Shown: positions 1 through 9,551, counted from the stretch's first letter. The stretch: DNA of 64,000 nt from Aestuariivivens sediminis (GCF_022662105.1 NZ_JAKMCP010000002.1:248001-312000), one strand, 5' to 3'. A program made the numbers and translations. The notes: a model not told the origin generated them from the sequence alone.

Positions 1-1096
1 CTCCCAATTGTTTACCGGCAAAAGCTTACGGTTAGGCGGTAGTAAAGAACTTTACAGGGAGAACGGGACTGTATTTGGTGACCTTTCTGCAATTTTGATT
101 GACAACATGCCGTTTTGGGCTGAATTTAGCAGTACACCGAGTAATAAAGTCTCATTAATGAGTGACTGGGAACACAAAATGCAAGCTATTGTTAATGAAA
201 CCATTAACGAAAACGTTACAAGTCTGGCAGGCGTGCCTTCCTGGATGCTTGTGCTCCTAAACCAGGTTTTGGAGACTACTGGCAAATCTAATCTGTTAGA
301 GGTTTGGCCTAATTTAGAAGTGTATTTTCATGGTGGTGTTAGCTTTACCCCCTATACTAACCAATATAAGAATATTCTACCCAAAAGGGGTTTCAAATAT
401 TATGAAATTTACAATGCTTCTGAAGGTTTCTTTGCGATTCAAGATCAAAATAATTCCAACGAGTTACTGTTAATGTTGGATTATGGAATCTTTTATGAGT
501 TCATTCCCATGACGCTTTACGATACTCCAAAAGAAAAGGCTATTCCGCTTGGCGAGGTGGAATTAAATGTCAACTATGCCATAATCATAACCACGAATGC
601 GGGACTATGGCGTTACAAAGTGGGCGATACCATTAGATTTACCTCCTTGAATCCCTACCGAATAAAAATATCCGGTCGAACCAAACACCATATTAATGTT
701 TTTGGGGAAGAACTCATCATTGAAAATGCCGAAGTGGCCTTAAAAAAAGTATGCAAACGTACCAAGGCCGAAATTGTCGATTTTACAGCTGCGCCCATAT
801 TTATGGATGGTAAAGCAAAAGGTGCGCATGAATGGCTTATTGAATTTAAGACCCCTCCCAAGGATATTGATTATTTTACCGAATTATTCGACAATGCATT
901 AAAAGCTTTAAATTCAGATTATGAGGCCAAACGCTATAACAATTTAACCTTAAATAAGCCAACCATAAATGTAGCTCGTCATAATTTATTTTACGACTGG
1001 TTAAAGCAAAACAATAAGCTGGGTGGACAACATAAAATACCTCGTCTTTCCAATACCAGAACTTATTTAGAATCACTTTTAAAACTAGATTCATAG
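1..1096 (+). CDS. GH3 auxin-responsive promoter family protein, 3' part
   Basis: This is the C-terminal part of a GH3-family acyl-adenylate/amide synthetase-like protein. The reading frame is open to the first bases of the window (codons for S-Q-L precede the first possible TTG start at 8), so the true start lies outside. About 364 residues remain of a family usually near 500. The text SGKSLRLGG-like start, GDLSAILIDN, the FHGGVSFTPY stretch, YNASEGFFA and WRYKVGDTIRF follow the family pattern of the adenylation core and C-terminal domain. The substrate in Bacteroidota is unknown. A bidirectional hairpin at 1272-1296 separates it from the convergent clpX. Confidence 0.85.
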   Translation, partial: SQLFTGKSLRLGGSKELYRENGTVFGDLSAILIDNMPFWAEFSSTPSNKVSLMSDWEHKMQAIVNETINENVTSLAGVPSWMLVLLNQVLETTGKSNLLEVWPNLEVYFHGGVSFTPYTNQYKNILPKRGFKYYEIYNASEGFFAIQDQNNSNELLLMLDYGIFYEFIPMTLYDTPKEKAIPLGEVELNVNYAIIITTNAGLWRYKVGDTIRFTSLNPYRIKISGRTKHHINVFGEELIIENAEVALKKVCKRTKAEIVDFTAAPIFMDGKAKGAHEWLIEFKTPPKDIDYFTELFDNALKALNSDYEAKRYNNLTLNKPTINVARHNLFYDWLKQNNKLGGQHKIPRLSNTRTYLESLLKLDS

Positions 1097-1271
1097 ACCC
1101 ATTTATCGACTAAATTTACGTCCAGCAGTTTTTTAACGAGTATTTATTTCGACTTATCTAAAAGCGAATAAAAACTTTTGTGTGATAATTAATTAGAATT
1201 ACTTTTAGTTAACTTATAAGTAAGGCTTTGAAATTCCTCGTAATGCTTTTATATTAATTAACCATCCATAA

Positions 1272-1296
1272 AAAACCACGCCAAAAGCGTGGTTTT
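1272..1296. terminator. Bidirectional intrinsic terminator between GH3 gene and clpX
   Basis: A perfect 10-bp inverted repeat (AAAACCACGC, loop CAAAA, GCGTGGTTTT) is followed on the plus strand by a T-rich tract and on the minus strand by a T run. It lies between two convergent genes and can terminate both. Confidence 0.85.
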
Positions 1297-1321
1297 CTTT
1301 TATATTACTACCTGACTTTTA

Positions 1322-2554
1322 TCAAGATACAGCCTTAAGTTTCTTCAAAGTGGTTTTGGTTAATTTTTCTTCGGCATAAAGTTTATTCACATTTAATTTT
1401 TTCTCTTCACTGCTTGGCAATTCAAACATAGCATCTGTTAAAATTTCTTCACAAAGTGAACGTAATCCCCTTGCCCCTAATTTGTATTCGATAGCTTTAT
1501 CAACAATAAAATTAAGTGCGCCGTCAGTTATGGTAAACTCGATATCATCCATGGCAAACAGCTTTTTGTACTGTTTAATAATTGCATTCTTTGGTTCAGT
1601 GAGAATAGCCCTTAATGTTTTAGCATCAAGTGGGTCCATATAGGTTAATACCGGCAGACGTCCTATGATTTCAGGAATGAGTCCAAAGTCTTTTAAATCC
1701 TTGGGGATAATGTATTGTAACAAATGGTTCTGGTCCACAACATTATCAGAAATTGATGCACTATACCCAACGGCCTGCATGTTTAACCGTTTAGAAATAA
1801 CACGCTCAATACCATCAAAAGCCCCTCCGGCTATAAACAAAATATTTTCCGTATTAACCTCAATGAATTTTTGATCCGGATGTTTCCTACCCCCTTTTGG
1901 CGGTACATTAACCATAGTACCTTCTAAAAGTTTTAACAAAGCTTGTTGTACACCTTCTCCTGAAACATCACGGGTTATGGATGGATTATCACTTTTACGA
2001 GCAATTTTATCGATTTCATCAATAAATACAATGCCTTTTTCCGCTTTATCCAAATTATAATCGGCTGCTTGCAATAAACGTGTTAATATACTTTCTACAT
2101 CTTCCCCAACATATCCCGCTTCTGTCAACACGGTCGCATCAACAATGGCTAAAGGCACATTTAACATTCTTGCTATGGTTTTTGCCATTAATGTTTTACC
2201 CGTTCCCGTTTGCCCCACCATAATGATATTACTTTTTTGGATATCAATATCATCATTTGAAGCTGGTTGTAATAATCGTTTATAATGATTATATACGGCT
2301 ACAGACATCACTTTTTTGGTCGCCTCCTGACCAATAATGTAAGTATCTAGAAATTCTTTGATTTGTAGCGGCTTACGTAGTTTTAACTCTGCAGATAAAT
2401 CACTACTGTCACTTTGCTTAGATTCTTCAATAACAATGCCATGGGCTTGCTCAATACATCTATCACAAATATGAGCATCCAATCCAGCAATTAATAAGTT
2501 TGTTTCCGGCTTTTTTCGACCACAAAACGAACATTCTAACTCTTCTTTTGCCAT
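1322..2554 (-). CDS. clpX: ATP-dependent Clp protease ATP-binding subunit ClpX
   Basis: ClpX is the AAA+ unfoldase that feeds substrates to ClpP in the cytoplasm. The 410-residue length is normal. The N-terminal zinc-binding domain has C8, C11, C30 and C33. Walker A is GQTGTGKT at residues 114-121, the pore loop is GYVGED, Walker B is IVFIDEIDK, and sensor text [13 protein letters not shown] is present. The loop that docks on ClpP, IGF in E. coli, aligns with VGY here ([10 protein letters not shown]). Gene order tig-clpP-clpX on one strand suggests co-expression, though a hairpin follows tig. Identification is near certain. Confidence 0.98.
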   Translation of the reverse strand: MAKEELECSFCGRKKPETNLLIAGLDAHICDRCIEQAHGIVIEESKQSDSSDLSAELKLRKPLQIKEFLDTYIIGQEATKKVMSVAVYNHYKRLLQPASNDDIDIQKSNIIMVGQTGTGKTLMAKTIARMLNVPLAIVDATVLTEAGYVGEDVESILTRLLQAADYNLDKAEKGIVFIDEIDKIARKSDNPSITRDVSGEGVQQALLKLLEGTMVNVPPKGGRKHPDQKFIEVNTENILFIAGGAFDGIERVISKRLNMQAVGYSASISDNVVDQNHLLQYIIPKDLKDFGLIPEIIGRLPVLTYMDPLDAKTLRAILTEPKNAIIKQYKKLFAMDDIEFTITDGALNFIVDKAIEYKLGARGLRSLCEEILTDAMFELPSSEEKKLNVNKLYAEEKLTKTTLKKLKAVS

Positions 2555-2618
2555 TAATTATGTTTTAATCCCTCTTTCAACCTTCTTGTTAAGGCTATAT
2601 AAAACTACAAATTATATT

Positions 2619-3293
2619 TTAATTTCTTATCAACACCTCATCTATCATACCATACTCCTTGGCTTTATCAGCCTTCATCCAAAAGTCTCGATCACTGTCA
2701 TTATAAACTTTATCATACTCCTGGCCTGAATGCTTGCTTATAATTTTATAAAGTTCTTCCTTTAGGGTCAATATTTCCCTTGCTGTAATTTCAATATCAC
2801 TTGCCTGACCCTGGGCTCCTCCTAATGGTTGATGAATCATAACCCTTGAGTGGGTTAATCCACTACGTTTTCCTTTTTCTCCTGCACACAATAATACCGC
2901 TCCCATTGAAGCAGCCATTCCAGTGCAAATGGTAGCGACATCCGGTTTGATAAATTGCATGGTATCATAAATTCCCAAACCCGCATAAACACTGCCTCCT
3001 GGAGAATTGATATAAATTTGAATATCCTTCGATGCATCTGCACTTTCCAGAAATAACAGTTGTGCCTGAACAATGTTTGCAACTTGATCATTAATTGCCG
3101 TCCCCAGAAAAATAATCCTGTCCATCATTAATCTAGAAAAGACATCCATTGCAACGGCATTCATTTGGCGCTCTTCAATAATATTTGGCGTTAAATTAAT
3201 GGGGTACATACTACTAATTATTTTGTTGTAATACGTACTGCTAATGCCTTGATCCTTTATAGCGAATTTTTCAAATTCCTTTGTGTAATCCAT
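2619..3293 (-). CDS. clpP: ATP-dependent Clp protease proteolytic subunit ClpP
   Basis: ClpP is the serine peptidase that forms the tetradecameric chamber partnered by ClpX. The 224-residue protein shows the catalytic serine in [11 protein letters not shown], the histidine in [11 protein letters not shown] and an aspartate in the DSDRDFWM stretch, with INSPGG of the oxyanion region. It lies 64 bp upstream of clpX on the same strand. An N-terminal extension of about 30 residues before the [10 protein letters not shown] core is compatible with a processed propeptide. Confidence 0.98.
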   Translation of the reverse strand: MDYTKEFEKFAIKDQGISSTYYNKIISSMYPINLTPNIIEERQMNAVAMDVFSRLMMDRIIFLGTAINDQVANIVQAQLLFLESADASKDIQIYINSPGGSVYAGLGIYDTMQFIKPDVATICTGMAASMGAVLLCAGEKGKRSGLTHSRVMIHQPLGGAQGQASDIEITAREILTLKEELYKIISKHSGQEYDKVYNDSDRDFWMKADKAKEYGMIDEVLIRN

Positions 3294-3370
3294 AATCTAT
3301 ATTCTAATTTTATCTATTTTAACCTTTATACCTTAAGGCTCAATCCTTTTTGTTTCGTTATCATTGAATA

Positions 3371-3406
3371 AAAAAAAGCGCCTAAACTAACTCGGTTTAA
3401 GCGCTT
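3371..3406 (-). terminator. Intrinsic terminator after tig
   Basis: The arms AAGCGC-C-TAAAC (3376-3386) and GTTTA-A-GCGCTT pair with one mismatch. On the minus strand the stem is followed by a run of T (plus-strand A tract at 3371-3377). It lies just after tig and before clpP, so clpP may need its own promoter or read-through. Confidence 0.8.
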
Positions 3407-3430
3407 AAATATAAGGAATTATTATTTGAT

Positions 3431-4759
3431 TTATTTGTCGCCGTAAACTTCTTTAACAAAGTTTTCGTAACTCAATTCTTTCACTTTCAAATTGGCCTTT
3501 TCTTTGTAAACCCCTAGCAATTTTTGACTAATTAATTGCTCTGAAATGCGACGCGCTTCCTCCTGGTTAGATAACACACGAGCAGCAATATCGTCTAATT
3601 CTTTATCTGATGGATTCATTTGTCCAAATTGGGCCATCTGTCCTTTGATCATTTCCCTTGCATGATTTTTAATATCCTCCATGGTGACTTGGATATTGTT
3701 TTCTTCAATGAGTTTACCCTCTATTAATTGGTAACGCAGGCTTTTTTCGGACTTTTCATATTCTTCCTTGGCCTGATCCAGATCCATTTCCTTCTCACCA
3801 GCGGTCTGTAGCCATTTGGTTAAAAATTCGGATGGCAAATCGAACTTCGTGTTTTCTACCAAATATTCGGTAACATCGTTTAACAGCTTTTGGTCTGCTT
3901 GCTGGATAAATTGCTTTTCGGCATCTTCCTTGATCTTGGCTTTTAACTCGGTAACTGTTTTAACAACGTCCTTTCCAAATAATTTATCAAATAACTCCTG
4001 ATCTAAATCAGCCAGTTCCCGCTTGTTAATTTCGGTAATGGTAAAAGTTACTTCAATATCCAATCCGTGGACCTCATCATGCCCCAACTTTAGAGCATGC
4101 ATCAATTCATGATCGTCATCGTATAACCCTTTAGTTTTTAGGGTAAAAACATCTCCTACTTTGGCCCCTACAAATTTCTTTTCCGTCTCTTTTCCCTTGA
4201 ATTTATCTAATGTTAAAGTTACCGAATTATCAATTTCTTTGTCTTCATTTTTATAGGTTCCTGTAATCTCACTGTCCTTTTCAATGGTATCCTGAGGCAC
4301 TAATTTCCCATATTGCTTTTGAATACGTTCTATCTGCTCTTGAATCATTTTATCATCAGCAATGATATTATATTGAGTAATCGCCTTTTTACTTTTAAGG
4401 TTTACTTCAAACTCCGGAGCCAATCCCAACTCGAATTCAAATGTAAAGCCATCGGCATCCCAATCGATATTATCCTGTGGCTTAGGTAATGGTTGTCCTA
4501 ATACATCCAACTTTTCTTCGGTAAGATATTTGTTCAATGCATCTTGAAGTAACTTATTTACTTCGTCAACCAATACCGCTTTACCATATTGTTTTTTTAC
4601 CATTCCCATCGGCACATGTCCTTTTCTAAACCCCGGAATGTTTGCAGTTCTGCGATAATCGGATAAGATTTTTTCTACTTTATCGCTATAATCTTCTTTA
4701 GCGATGTCTACTTTAACCACCGCATTTAATGCATCAACGTTTTCTCTTGTAATATTCAT
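3431..4759 (-). CDS. tig: Trigger factor, ribosome-associated chaperone
   Basis: Trigger factor binds the ribosome exit tunnel and shields nascent chains. The 442-residue protein carries the ribosome-docking signature GFRKGHVPM near residue 45, a middle domain diverged from the FKBP-type prolyl isomerase fold, and an alpha-helical C-terminal chaperone domain. Start ATG at 4759 gives the expected MNITRENVDALNAVV beginning. A good Bacteroidota promoter lies upstream (4795-4826) and a terminator downstream. Confidence 0.95.
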   Translation of the reverse strand: MNITRENVDALNAVVKVDIAKEDYSDKVEKILSDYRRTANIPGFRKGHVPMGMVKKQYGKAVLVDEVNKLLQDALNKYLTEEKLDVLGQPLPKPQDNIDWDADGFTFEFELGLAPEFEVNLKSKKAITQYNIIADDKMIQEQIERIQKQYGKLVPQDTIEKDSEITGTYKNEDKEIDNSVTLTLDKFKGKETEKKFVGAKVGDVFTLKTKGLYDDDHELMHALKLGHDEVHGLDIEVTFTITEINKRELADLDQELFDKLFGKDVVKTVTELKAKIKEDAEKQFIQQADQKLLNDVTEYLVENTKFDLPSEFLTKWLQTAGEKEMDLDQAKEEYEKSEKSLRYQLIEGKLIEENNIQVTMEDIKNHAREMIKGQMAQFGQMNPSDKELDDIAARVLSNQEEARRISEQLISQKLLGVYKEKANLKVKELSYENFVKEVYGDK

Positions 4760-4794
4760 GTTTTAAACTCTAATTATAACTAAAAATCGGGACG

Positions 4795-4826
4795 CAAAAG
4801 TATAACATTTTTTGCAGCCCGACAAA
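4795..4826 (-). promoter_or_regulatory. Bacteroidota-type promoter of tig
   Basis: Read on the minus strand, TTTG (4823-4826) is separated by 20 bases from TACTTTTG (4795-4802), matching the Bacteroidota vegetative consensus TTTG-N19-TAnnTTTG. The tig start codon lies about 36 bases downstream of the -7 element. Confidence 0.65.
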
Positions 4827-4982
4827 GTTTTAATTACTTGATTTAGAAGCTATTTTTTCTTCTGTAAAAACTGAATTTTATATTCCAGAAATAACAGGCT
4901 TTAGTTGCACTTCATGATCCATCTTGATAGTCCATGCCATTTTATGATTTCTTACTTTACGAAAATTATATTCGGAAAAAAT

Positions 4983-5333
4983 TCATGCCCTTTTGTCTTC
5001 TTTCAAAAGCGAATGCAATATGGATTGAAGTATGGACAACAGGACACTAAAGAGAATGGCCCACCAAATGTTATTCACTGAAAATCCAGTAATTAAATTA
5101 TCCGCCAGGAGAATAATAAGTGCATTAATAATGAGTAAGAACAACCCAAGGGTAATAATGGTTATGGGTAGTGTAAAAATGATTAAGATAGGCTTTACCA
5201 ACAGGTTTAAAATGGATAGTACAGCAGCTACTATTATGGCCGTTACAAAACTATCGACATAAACACCGGATAATATATTTGCCAGAATAATTACCGCTAA
5301 GGCATTTAACAAAAGTTTGATTATAAGTTTCAT
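4983..5333 (-). CDS. Phage holin family protein (four-TM superfamily IV-like)
   Basis: This 116-residue, strongly hydrophobic protein has about four membrane segments (LLLNALAVIILANILSG, FVTAIIVAAVLSILNLL, PITIITLGLFLLIINAL and WWAILFSVLLSILQSIL). It matches the chromosomal 'phage holin family' membrane proteins common in Bacteroidota, which share NLLVKPIL and LPITIITLGLF. The family name does not imply a phage; no phage genes are nearby. Function is unknown. Confidence 0.75.
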   Translation of the reverse strand: MKLIIKLLLNALAVIILANILSGVYVDSFVTAIIVAAVLSILNLLVKPILIIFTLPITIITLGLFLLIINALIILLADNLITGFSVNNIWWAILFSVLLSILQSILHSLLKEDKRA

Positions 5334-5364
5334 AGGCTTGAAGTTTCATTAAAAGTACAAAAAA

Positions 5365-5475
5365 CTATGCCACAAATCCCTTAACCCCTTCAAAAAAGTC
5401 CTTCGGATTTTCGGCATGCAACCAGTGGCCTGCATTGGCAATGGTAACAATTTTAGCTTTTGGAAAATGATTTGA
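5365..5475 (-). pseudogene. Detached 3' end of an alpha/beta hydrolase gene
   Basis: On the minus strand this segment encodes about 37 residues (NHFPKAKIVTIANAGHWLHA, then ENPKDFFEGVKGFVA and a TAG stop). It copies the end of the intact hydrolase at 6355-7125. From 5400 to about 5475 the DNA matches 6387-6462 with about three mismatches; the last dozen codons diverge. It has no start and directly abuts the stop codon of the methyltransferase at 5477. It is a remnant left by insertion or partial duplication. Confidence 0.85.
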
Positions 5476-5476
5476 A

Positions 5477-6337
5477 TTAAATCCTTTTAAAAATCACTAT
5501 ATCTTGATATTCTCTTCCAGTGTTATTAAGTGTTTTACTTTTCCAAAAGCCATCTACAATTCTTATATATTCCATACCAGCATTTTGAAGCATTGATTTT
5601 AATACATTTTTATGTATGGCTATATTGCCAGATTTAACGTTTTCATTCATCAACCTATAGCCTTCTCTCTTATAAGGAAAATTAAAATGTTCTTTTTCAG
5701 ATATATATTTTTCATCATGTGAATCATACAGAAAAAATGTTGAAAAACACAACCCATTGGGTTTCACCACTCTTGCTATTTGATAAAAATAGTGCTGTAT
5801 TTCATCCAATTGCATATGCGTAAACAAAGAAATTGAGAAAACCTTATCAAAACTATTATTGCCATAAGGAAATTTAAATTCTGTTGCCTTCATTTTAGAC
5901 GTATTATACAAATCATTAAAAACTGGAACATATTTAAACTTAAAGTTAGAAAAATCTTCACCTATACCTTTATTACACCATTCAACGCCCTTTTTCACTA
6001 CATCAAATCCATCATAAGTGCCTTCTTTGTTTAAATATTTTGTAAGTGCAATTGCTGTCCTTCCTACTCCACTACCTATATCCAAAACCTTATCGCTTGG
6101 TAATAAATCAATTTCTTCTTTGAGTAAATTCAACTGGAATTGCCCCTGCTTTAAATACTCTTTTGAACCTATTGAAGAGCCTGTATAAATCATACCCCTT
6201 GGCGGCACATATTTATGCCTTCTGCCTAACACCTGATCTAATAAATCAATTGGAAAATAATATAACCTTCTAAACAAAAACCTTTGATTGGATGACAAAC
6301 TGTACCAAATCTTTCTAATACTATTTGTTTTCTTCAT
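5477..6337 (-). CDS. Class I SAM-dependent methyltransferase
   Basis: The 286-residue protein has motif I VLDIGSGVGRTAIAL near residue 94, followed by GFDVVKKGVEWC (motif II region) and FDKVFSISLFTHM, the arrangement of class I methyltransferases. No signal peptide is visible. The substrate cannot be read from the sequence. It looks more AT-rich than its neighbours and sits exactly between the intact hydrolase gene and a second copy of that gene's 3' end, which suggests it arrived as a cassette. It starts 17 bp after the hydrolase stop, so it may be translated from the hydrolase transcript. Confidence 0.8.
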   Translation of the reverse strand: MKKTNSIRKIWYSLSSNQRFLFRRLYYFPIDLLDQVLGRRHKYVPPRGMIYTGSSIGSKEYLKQGQFQLNLLKEEIDLLPSDKVLDIGSGVGRTAIALTKYLNKEGTYDGFDVVKKGVEWCNKGIGEDFSNFKFKYVPVFNDLYNTSKMKATEFKFPYGNNSFDKVFSISLFTHMQLDEIQHYFYQIARVVKPNGLCFSTFFLYDSHDEKYISEKEHFNFPYKREGYRLMNENVKSGNIAIHKNVLKSMLQNAGMEYIRIVDGFWKSKTLNNTGREYQDIVIFKRI

Positions 6338-6354
6338 ATAATCATATAAAAATA

Positions 6355-7125
6355 TTAAGCAAACTTAATAACCGCATCAAAAAAGGCCTTCGGATTTTCG
6401 GCATGCAACCAATGGCCTGCATTGGCAATGGTCACAATTTTAGCTTTTGGAAAATGATTGGAAATTATGGTTTCATCCTCTATACCAATATATTCCGAAC
6501 GATCTCCTCGTAAAAACAAAGTATCTTTTTCGAAAGTAGCGAAGGTCGGTAAAGGCTCTCCTATCTCTGCAACTTCTTGCTTTAAAACACTCAGATTGAG
6601 GCGCAAGGCTAAACGATCTTTTTCCTTCCAATAGAGGTTTTTTAATAAAAATTGTCTAATGCTCTTTTCAGGAATGTAGTGACTTAAAACGTCTTCGGCT
6701 TCCCCTCTGTTTTTTATTTCGTCGAAATTTAAGGCCGACAATCCTTCCAAAATGACCTCGTGATGTACTGGATAAAATCGAGGAGAAATATCAGCAACCA
6801 GTAACTTTGAAACCAAATTTGGGTAAAGTGACGCAAATAACATGGCGGTTTTACCCCCCATAGAATGCCCTAAGAGTATAATTTCTTTTAGATGATATGC
6901 CTCACAGTATTTTTTTAAGTCTTCCGCAAGAAATTCGTAACTAAAATCATTACTCCAAAAACTTCTACCATGATTTCTTTGGTCGACCAAATGCACTTGA
7001 AATCCAATGGAACTAAACTCTTTTGCCAAGGTCTTCCAGTTATCCCCCATCCCTAAAAACCCATGTAAAATAACAAATGGTATTCCTTCTCCTATGATGT
7101 TCGAATGTAATATCTTATTTGTCAC
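6355..7125 (-). CDS. Alpha/beta fold hydrolase (YbfF-like esterase)
   Basis: The 256-residue protein has the alpha/beta-hydrolase layout: oxyanion-side HGFLGMGDNW, DQRNHGRS, nucleophile elbow GHSMGG (Ser about 97), a late aspartate, and the catalytic histidine in NAGHWLHAENP. It is probably a cytoplasmic esterase; the substrate is unknown. The start is GTG at 7125, preceded in frame by a stop eight codons upstream. Its last codons (AFFDAVIKFA) differ from the detached copy at 5365-5475 (DFFEGVKGFVA), so the present C-terminus may have come with the inserted segment. Confidence 0.85.
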   Translation of the reverse strand: MTNKILHSNIIGEGIPFVILHGFLGMGDNWKTLAKEFSSIGFQVHLVDQRNHGRSFWSNDFSYEFLAEDLKKYCEAYHLKEIILLGHSMGGKTAMLFASLYPNLVSKLLVADISPRFYPVHHEVILEGLSALNFDEIKNRGEAEDVLSHYIPEKSIRQFLLKNLYWKEKDRLALRLNLSVLKQEVAEIGEPLPTFATFEKDTLFLRGDRSEYIGIEDETIISNHFPKAKIVTIANAGHWLHAENPKAFFDAVIKFA

Positions 7126-7197
7126 TAATCTATCATTTAATTGTTCCTATCATTACCAATAGGGACTCCGTGATTTCGCCTGTAAATATTCAACCCC

Positions 7198-7911
7198 CTA
7201 TTTTAACCTATTCAGATACATTTGTATTACATTCTCTACACCCAAATACAAACTTTCGGCTATCAAGGCATGGCCAATAGAAACTTCCAATAACCCGGGA
7301 ATTTCATTCTTGAAAAAGGCAATATTATCCAAGGATAAATCATGACCAGCATTAACGCCCAAACCCAACTTGTTTGCCAATTCGGCACAAACAACATAAG
7401 GCTTCACAGCCTTTTTATTACCTAAACTATATTGATATGCAAAGGCTTCGGTGTACAACTCGATTCGATCTGTACCAGTCCGTTTTGCTCCTTCAATTTG
7501 TTTTAAATCCGGATCAACAAATATCGAAGTTCTTATCCCTTTATTTTGAAATTCCTTGATTACATCAATTAAAAACAATTTGTTCTTAACCGTATCCCAA
7601 CCGGCATTACTGGTTATCGCGTCAACGGCATCCGGTACCAAGGTTACCTGAGTTGGTTTTACCTCCATAACCAGATTTATAAAAGATTCTACGGGATTTC
7701 CTTCAATATTAAATTCTGTAAACACCTCAGGTTTTAAATCACGAGCATCTTGATATCGTATATGTCGTTCGTCCGGTCTCGGATGGATGGTTATGCCTTC
7801 AGCACCGAACCGCTGAACATCTTTGGCAAATTGAAGCACATTAGGGACATTACCTCCTCTAGAATTGCGCAAGGTCGCTACCTTGTTGATATTTACACTT
7901 AACTTAGTCAT
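7198..7911 (-). CDS. pdxJ: Pyridoxine 5'-phosphate synthase
   Basis: PdxJ condenses 1-deoxyxylulose 5-phosphate with 3-amino-2-oxopropyl phosphate to form pyridoxine 5'-phosphate. The 237-residue TIM barrel shows [48 protein letters not shown] and the phosphate loop region [12 protein letters not shown], followed by [13 protein letters not shown]. Length and motifs are typical. A -7 element lies at 7929-7936. The CBS-domain gene is divergently transcribed 80 bp away. Confidence 0.97.
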   Translation of the reverse strand: MTKLSVNINKVATLRNSRGGNVPNVLQFAKDVQRFGAEGITIHPRPDERHIRYQDARDLKPEVFTEFNIEGNPVESFINLVMEVKPTQVTLVPDAVDAITSNAGWDTVKNKLFLIDVIKEFQNKGIRTSIFVDPDLKQIEGAKRTGTDRIELYTEAFAYQYSLGNKKAVKPYVVCAELANKLGLGVNAGHDLSLDNIAFFKNEIPGLLEVSIGHALIAESLYLGVENVIQMYLNRLK

Positions 7912-7928
7912 GTAATCACATTAAAACG

Positions 7929-7936
7929 CAAAAATA
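7929..7936 (-). promoter_or_regulatory. Candidate -7 element of pdxJ
   Basis: TATTTTTG on the minus strand exactly fits TAnnTTTG and lies 18 bases before the pdxJ start codon. No clear TTTG is seen at the -33 position, so only the -7 half is supported. Confidence 0.4.
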
Positions 7937-7991
7937 CAAAGTTGAAAAGGGTTAAATACTATTTTTTTAATTAATTTGCGTGTACATAACC

Positions 7992-8660
7992 ATGGAAGAT
8001 ATGAAACTTTCAGAATTAATTATAAACGATATAAATCCCGTAAGGAGTTCCGATAAAATCAGTGATCTACAGCAACTTTTTAATCAATTAATCTATTCCC
8101 ATATCCCTGTAGTTGATAGCGATAACAATTACATCGGGTGTTTATTCGAAACGGATGTTCATTGTTTTGAGGGCAGCAAATCTATTATGGATTACAGTTA
8201 TGCTTTGGAAGATTTTTATGTAAAAAGCACGACCTTATGGTTAGATGTCCTGGAAGCGTTTGCCAGAAATTCGAGTAATATCATGCCCGTGCTGGATGAG
8301 AACAATAATTATCTGGGCTATTATGAATTAAATGACGTCATAAGCTTATTTGGAGAATCGCCCTTTTTCATCGACCCAGGGGGAATTGTAGTCATAGAAA
8401 AAGGGGTAAACGATTATTCGTTTAGTGAGATAAGTCAGATTGTCGAATCTAATGGCGGGAAATTATTAGGCGCTTTTATTTCTAAAACTAAAAATGATGT
8501 CGTTCAGGTAACCCTAAAAATTGGCAAAACCTCCCTGAGTGATATTTTACAAACCTTTAGAAGGTATAGTTACCATATTGTTTCCGGACATGAAGATGAC
8601 AGTTATAACCAAACTCTAAAGGATCGTTCAGACTACTTAAACAAATATTTAAACATGTAA
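7992..8660 (+). CDS. CBS domain-containing protein
   Basis: About 222 residues, with two N-terminal CBS motifs (YSHIPVVDSDNNYIGCL and SSNIMPVLDENNNYLGYYE) and a C-terminal ACT-like part. CBS pairs usually bind adenosyl ligands; the target is unknown. The frame is open from a GTG at 7980, but ATG at 7992 or 8001 (MKLSELI) is more likely. It is followed 6 bp later by nadK, an order often seen in Flavobacteriaceae, so it may sense nucleotide state for the same operon. Confidence 0.8.
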   Translation: MEDMKLSELIINDINPVRSSDKISDLQQLFNQLIYSHIPVVDSDNNYIGCLFETDVHCFEGSKSIMDYSYALEDFYVKSTTLWLDVLEAFARNSSNIMPVLDENNNYLGYYELNDVISLFGESPFFIDPGGIVVIEKGVNDYSFSEISQIVESNGGKLLGAFISKTKNDVVQVTLKIGKTSLSDILQTFRRYSYHIVSGHEDDSYNQTLKDRSDYLNKYLNM

Positions 8661-8666
8661 TTCATT

Positions 8667-9551
8667 ATGAAGGTTGCTGTATTTGGGCGATTTTACAATA
8701 AAACGACAAGTGCTTCAGTATTGGCGCTCTTTAATTATTTGCTTAAAAATAACATTGAGGCCTATATTGAAACCGAGTTCTACAACTTAATAAAAAACAA
8801 TTCGACCATTATCAAAGACTTCGAATCGTTTAAAACCTTTGACGCTTTAAATGACTCATTTGATTTATTTGTGAGTGTTGGAGGCGATGGTACCATTTTA
8901 AGAGCGATAACCTTTGTAAAGAATATAGACATTCCCATTATCGGAATTAATACAGGTAGATTAGGGTTTTTGGCTACAATTCAAGATAATGAGATAGAGA
9001 CGGCCATGCAAGATATTATTGATGGGAAATATAGAATTTCTGAACGCAGCTTACTTTCGGTTGAAACCCTTCCAAAAAACGATACCATCGCTTCACTTAA
9101 TTTTGCTTTAAACGAAGTTGCGGTAAGTAGAAAAAACACCACTTCCATGATTACTGTTGAAACCTATTTAGATGGCGAATACCTTACCTCTTATTGGAGT
9201 GATGGTTTAATTGTGTCTACCCCAACAGGTTCCACCGGATATTCATTAAGCTGTGGGGGACCCGTTATTACCCCGGGTGCCAAAAATTTTGTCTTAACGC
9301 CTATTGCTCCTCATAACTTAGGTGCTCGTCCATTAATTATTCCAGATTCCACAGAAATCCAATTAAAAGTTGATGGACGTGAAGAAAATCACCTGGTCTC
9401 ATTGGACTCTCGTATAGCAACACTTGATAATGGCACATTAATAACCATTAAAAAAGCCGACTTTAAGATTAAAATGATCGACCTCTTAAATGAAAGCTTT
9501 TTTGTAACCCTTCGCAAAAAATTACTTTGGGGGGAGGATAAACGAAATTAA
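8667..9551 (+). CDS. nadK: NAD kinase
   Basis: NAD kinase makes NADP+ from NAD+ with ATP (or polyphosphate) in the cytoplasm. The 294-residue protein has the GGDGTILRA motif near residue 73, NTGRLGFLA, the NE-type region FALNEVAVSR and the second signature STPTGSTGYSLSCGGP. It is 6 bp downstream of the CBS gene and clearly co-transcribed. It is the single enzyme for NADP formation in most bacteria. Confidence 0.97.
   Translation: MKVAVFGRFYNKTTSASVLALFNYLLKNNIEAYIETEFYNLIKNNSTIIKDFESFKTFDALNDSFDLFVSVGGDGTILRAITFVKNIDIPIIGINTGRLGFLATIQDNEIETAMQDIIDGKYRISERSLLSVETLPKNDTIASLNFALNEVAVSRKNTTSMITVETYLDGEYLTSYWSDGLIVSTPTGSTGYSLSCGGPVITPGAKNFVLTPIAPHNLGARPLIIPDSTEIQLKVDGREENHLVSLDSRIATLDNGTLITIKKADFKIKMIDLLNESFFVTLRKKLLWGEDKRN

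Noticed and set aside
4983-5333. Prophage suggested by the 'holin' family name
   Set aside because: No other phage gene is nearby, and this family is a common chromosomal membrane protein in Bacteroidota.
5365-6462. Transposon or integron explanation for the methyltransferase insert
   Set aside because: No transposase, integrase, terminal inverted repeats or short target-site duplication were found; the repeats are direct and homologous to the hydrolase end.
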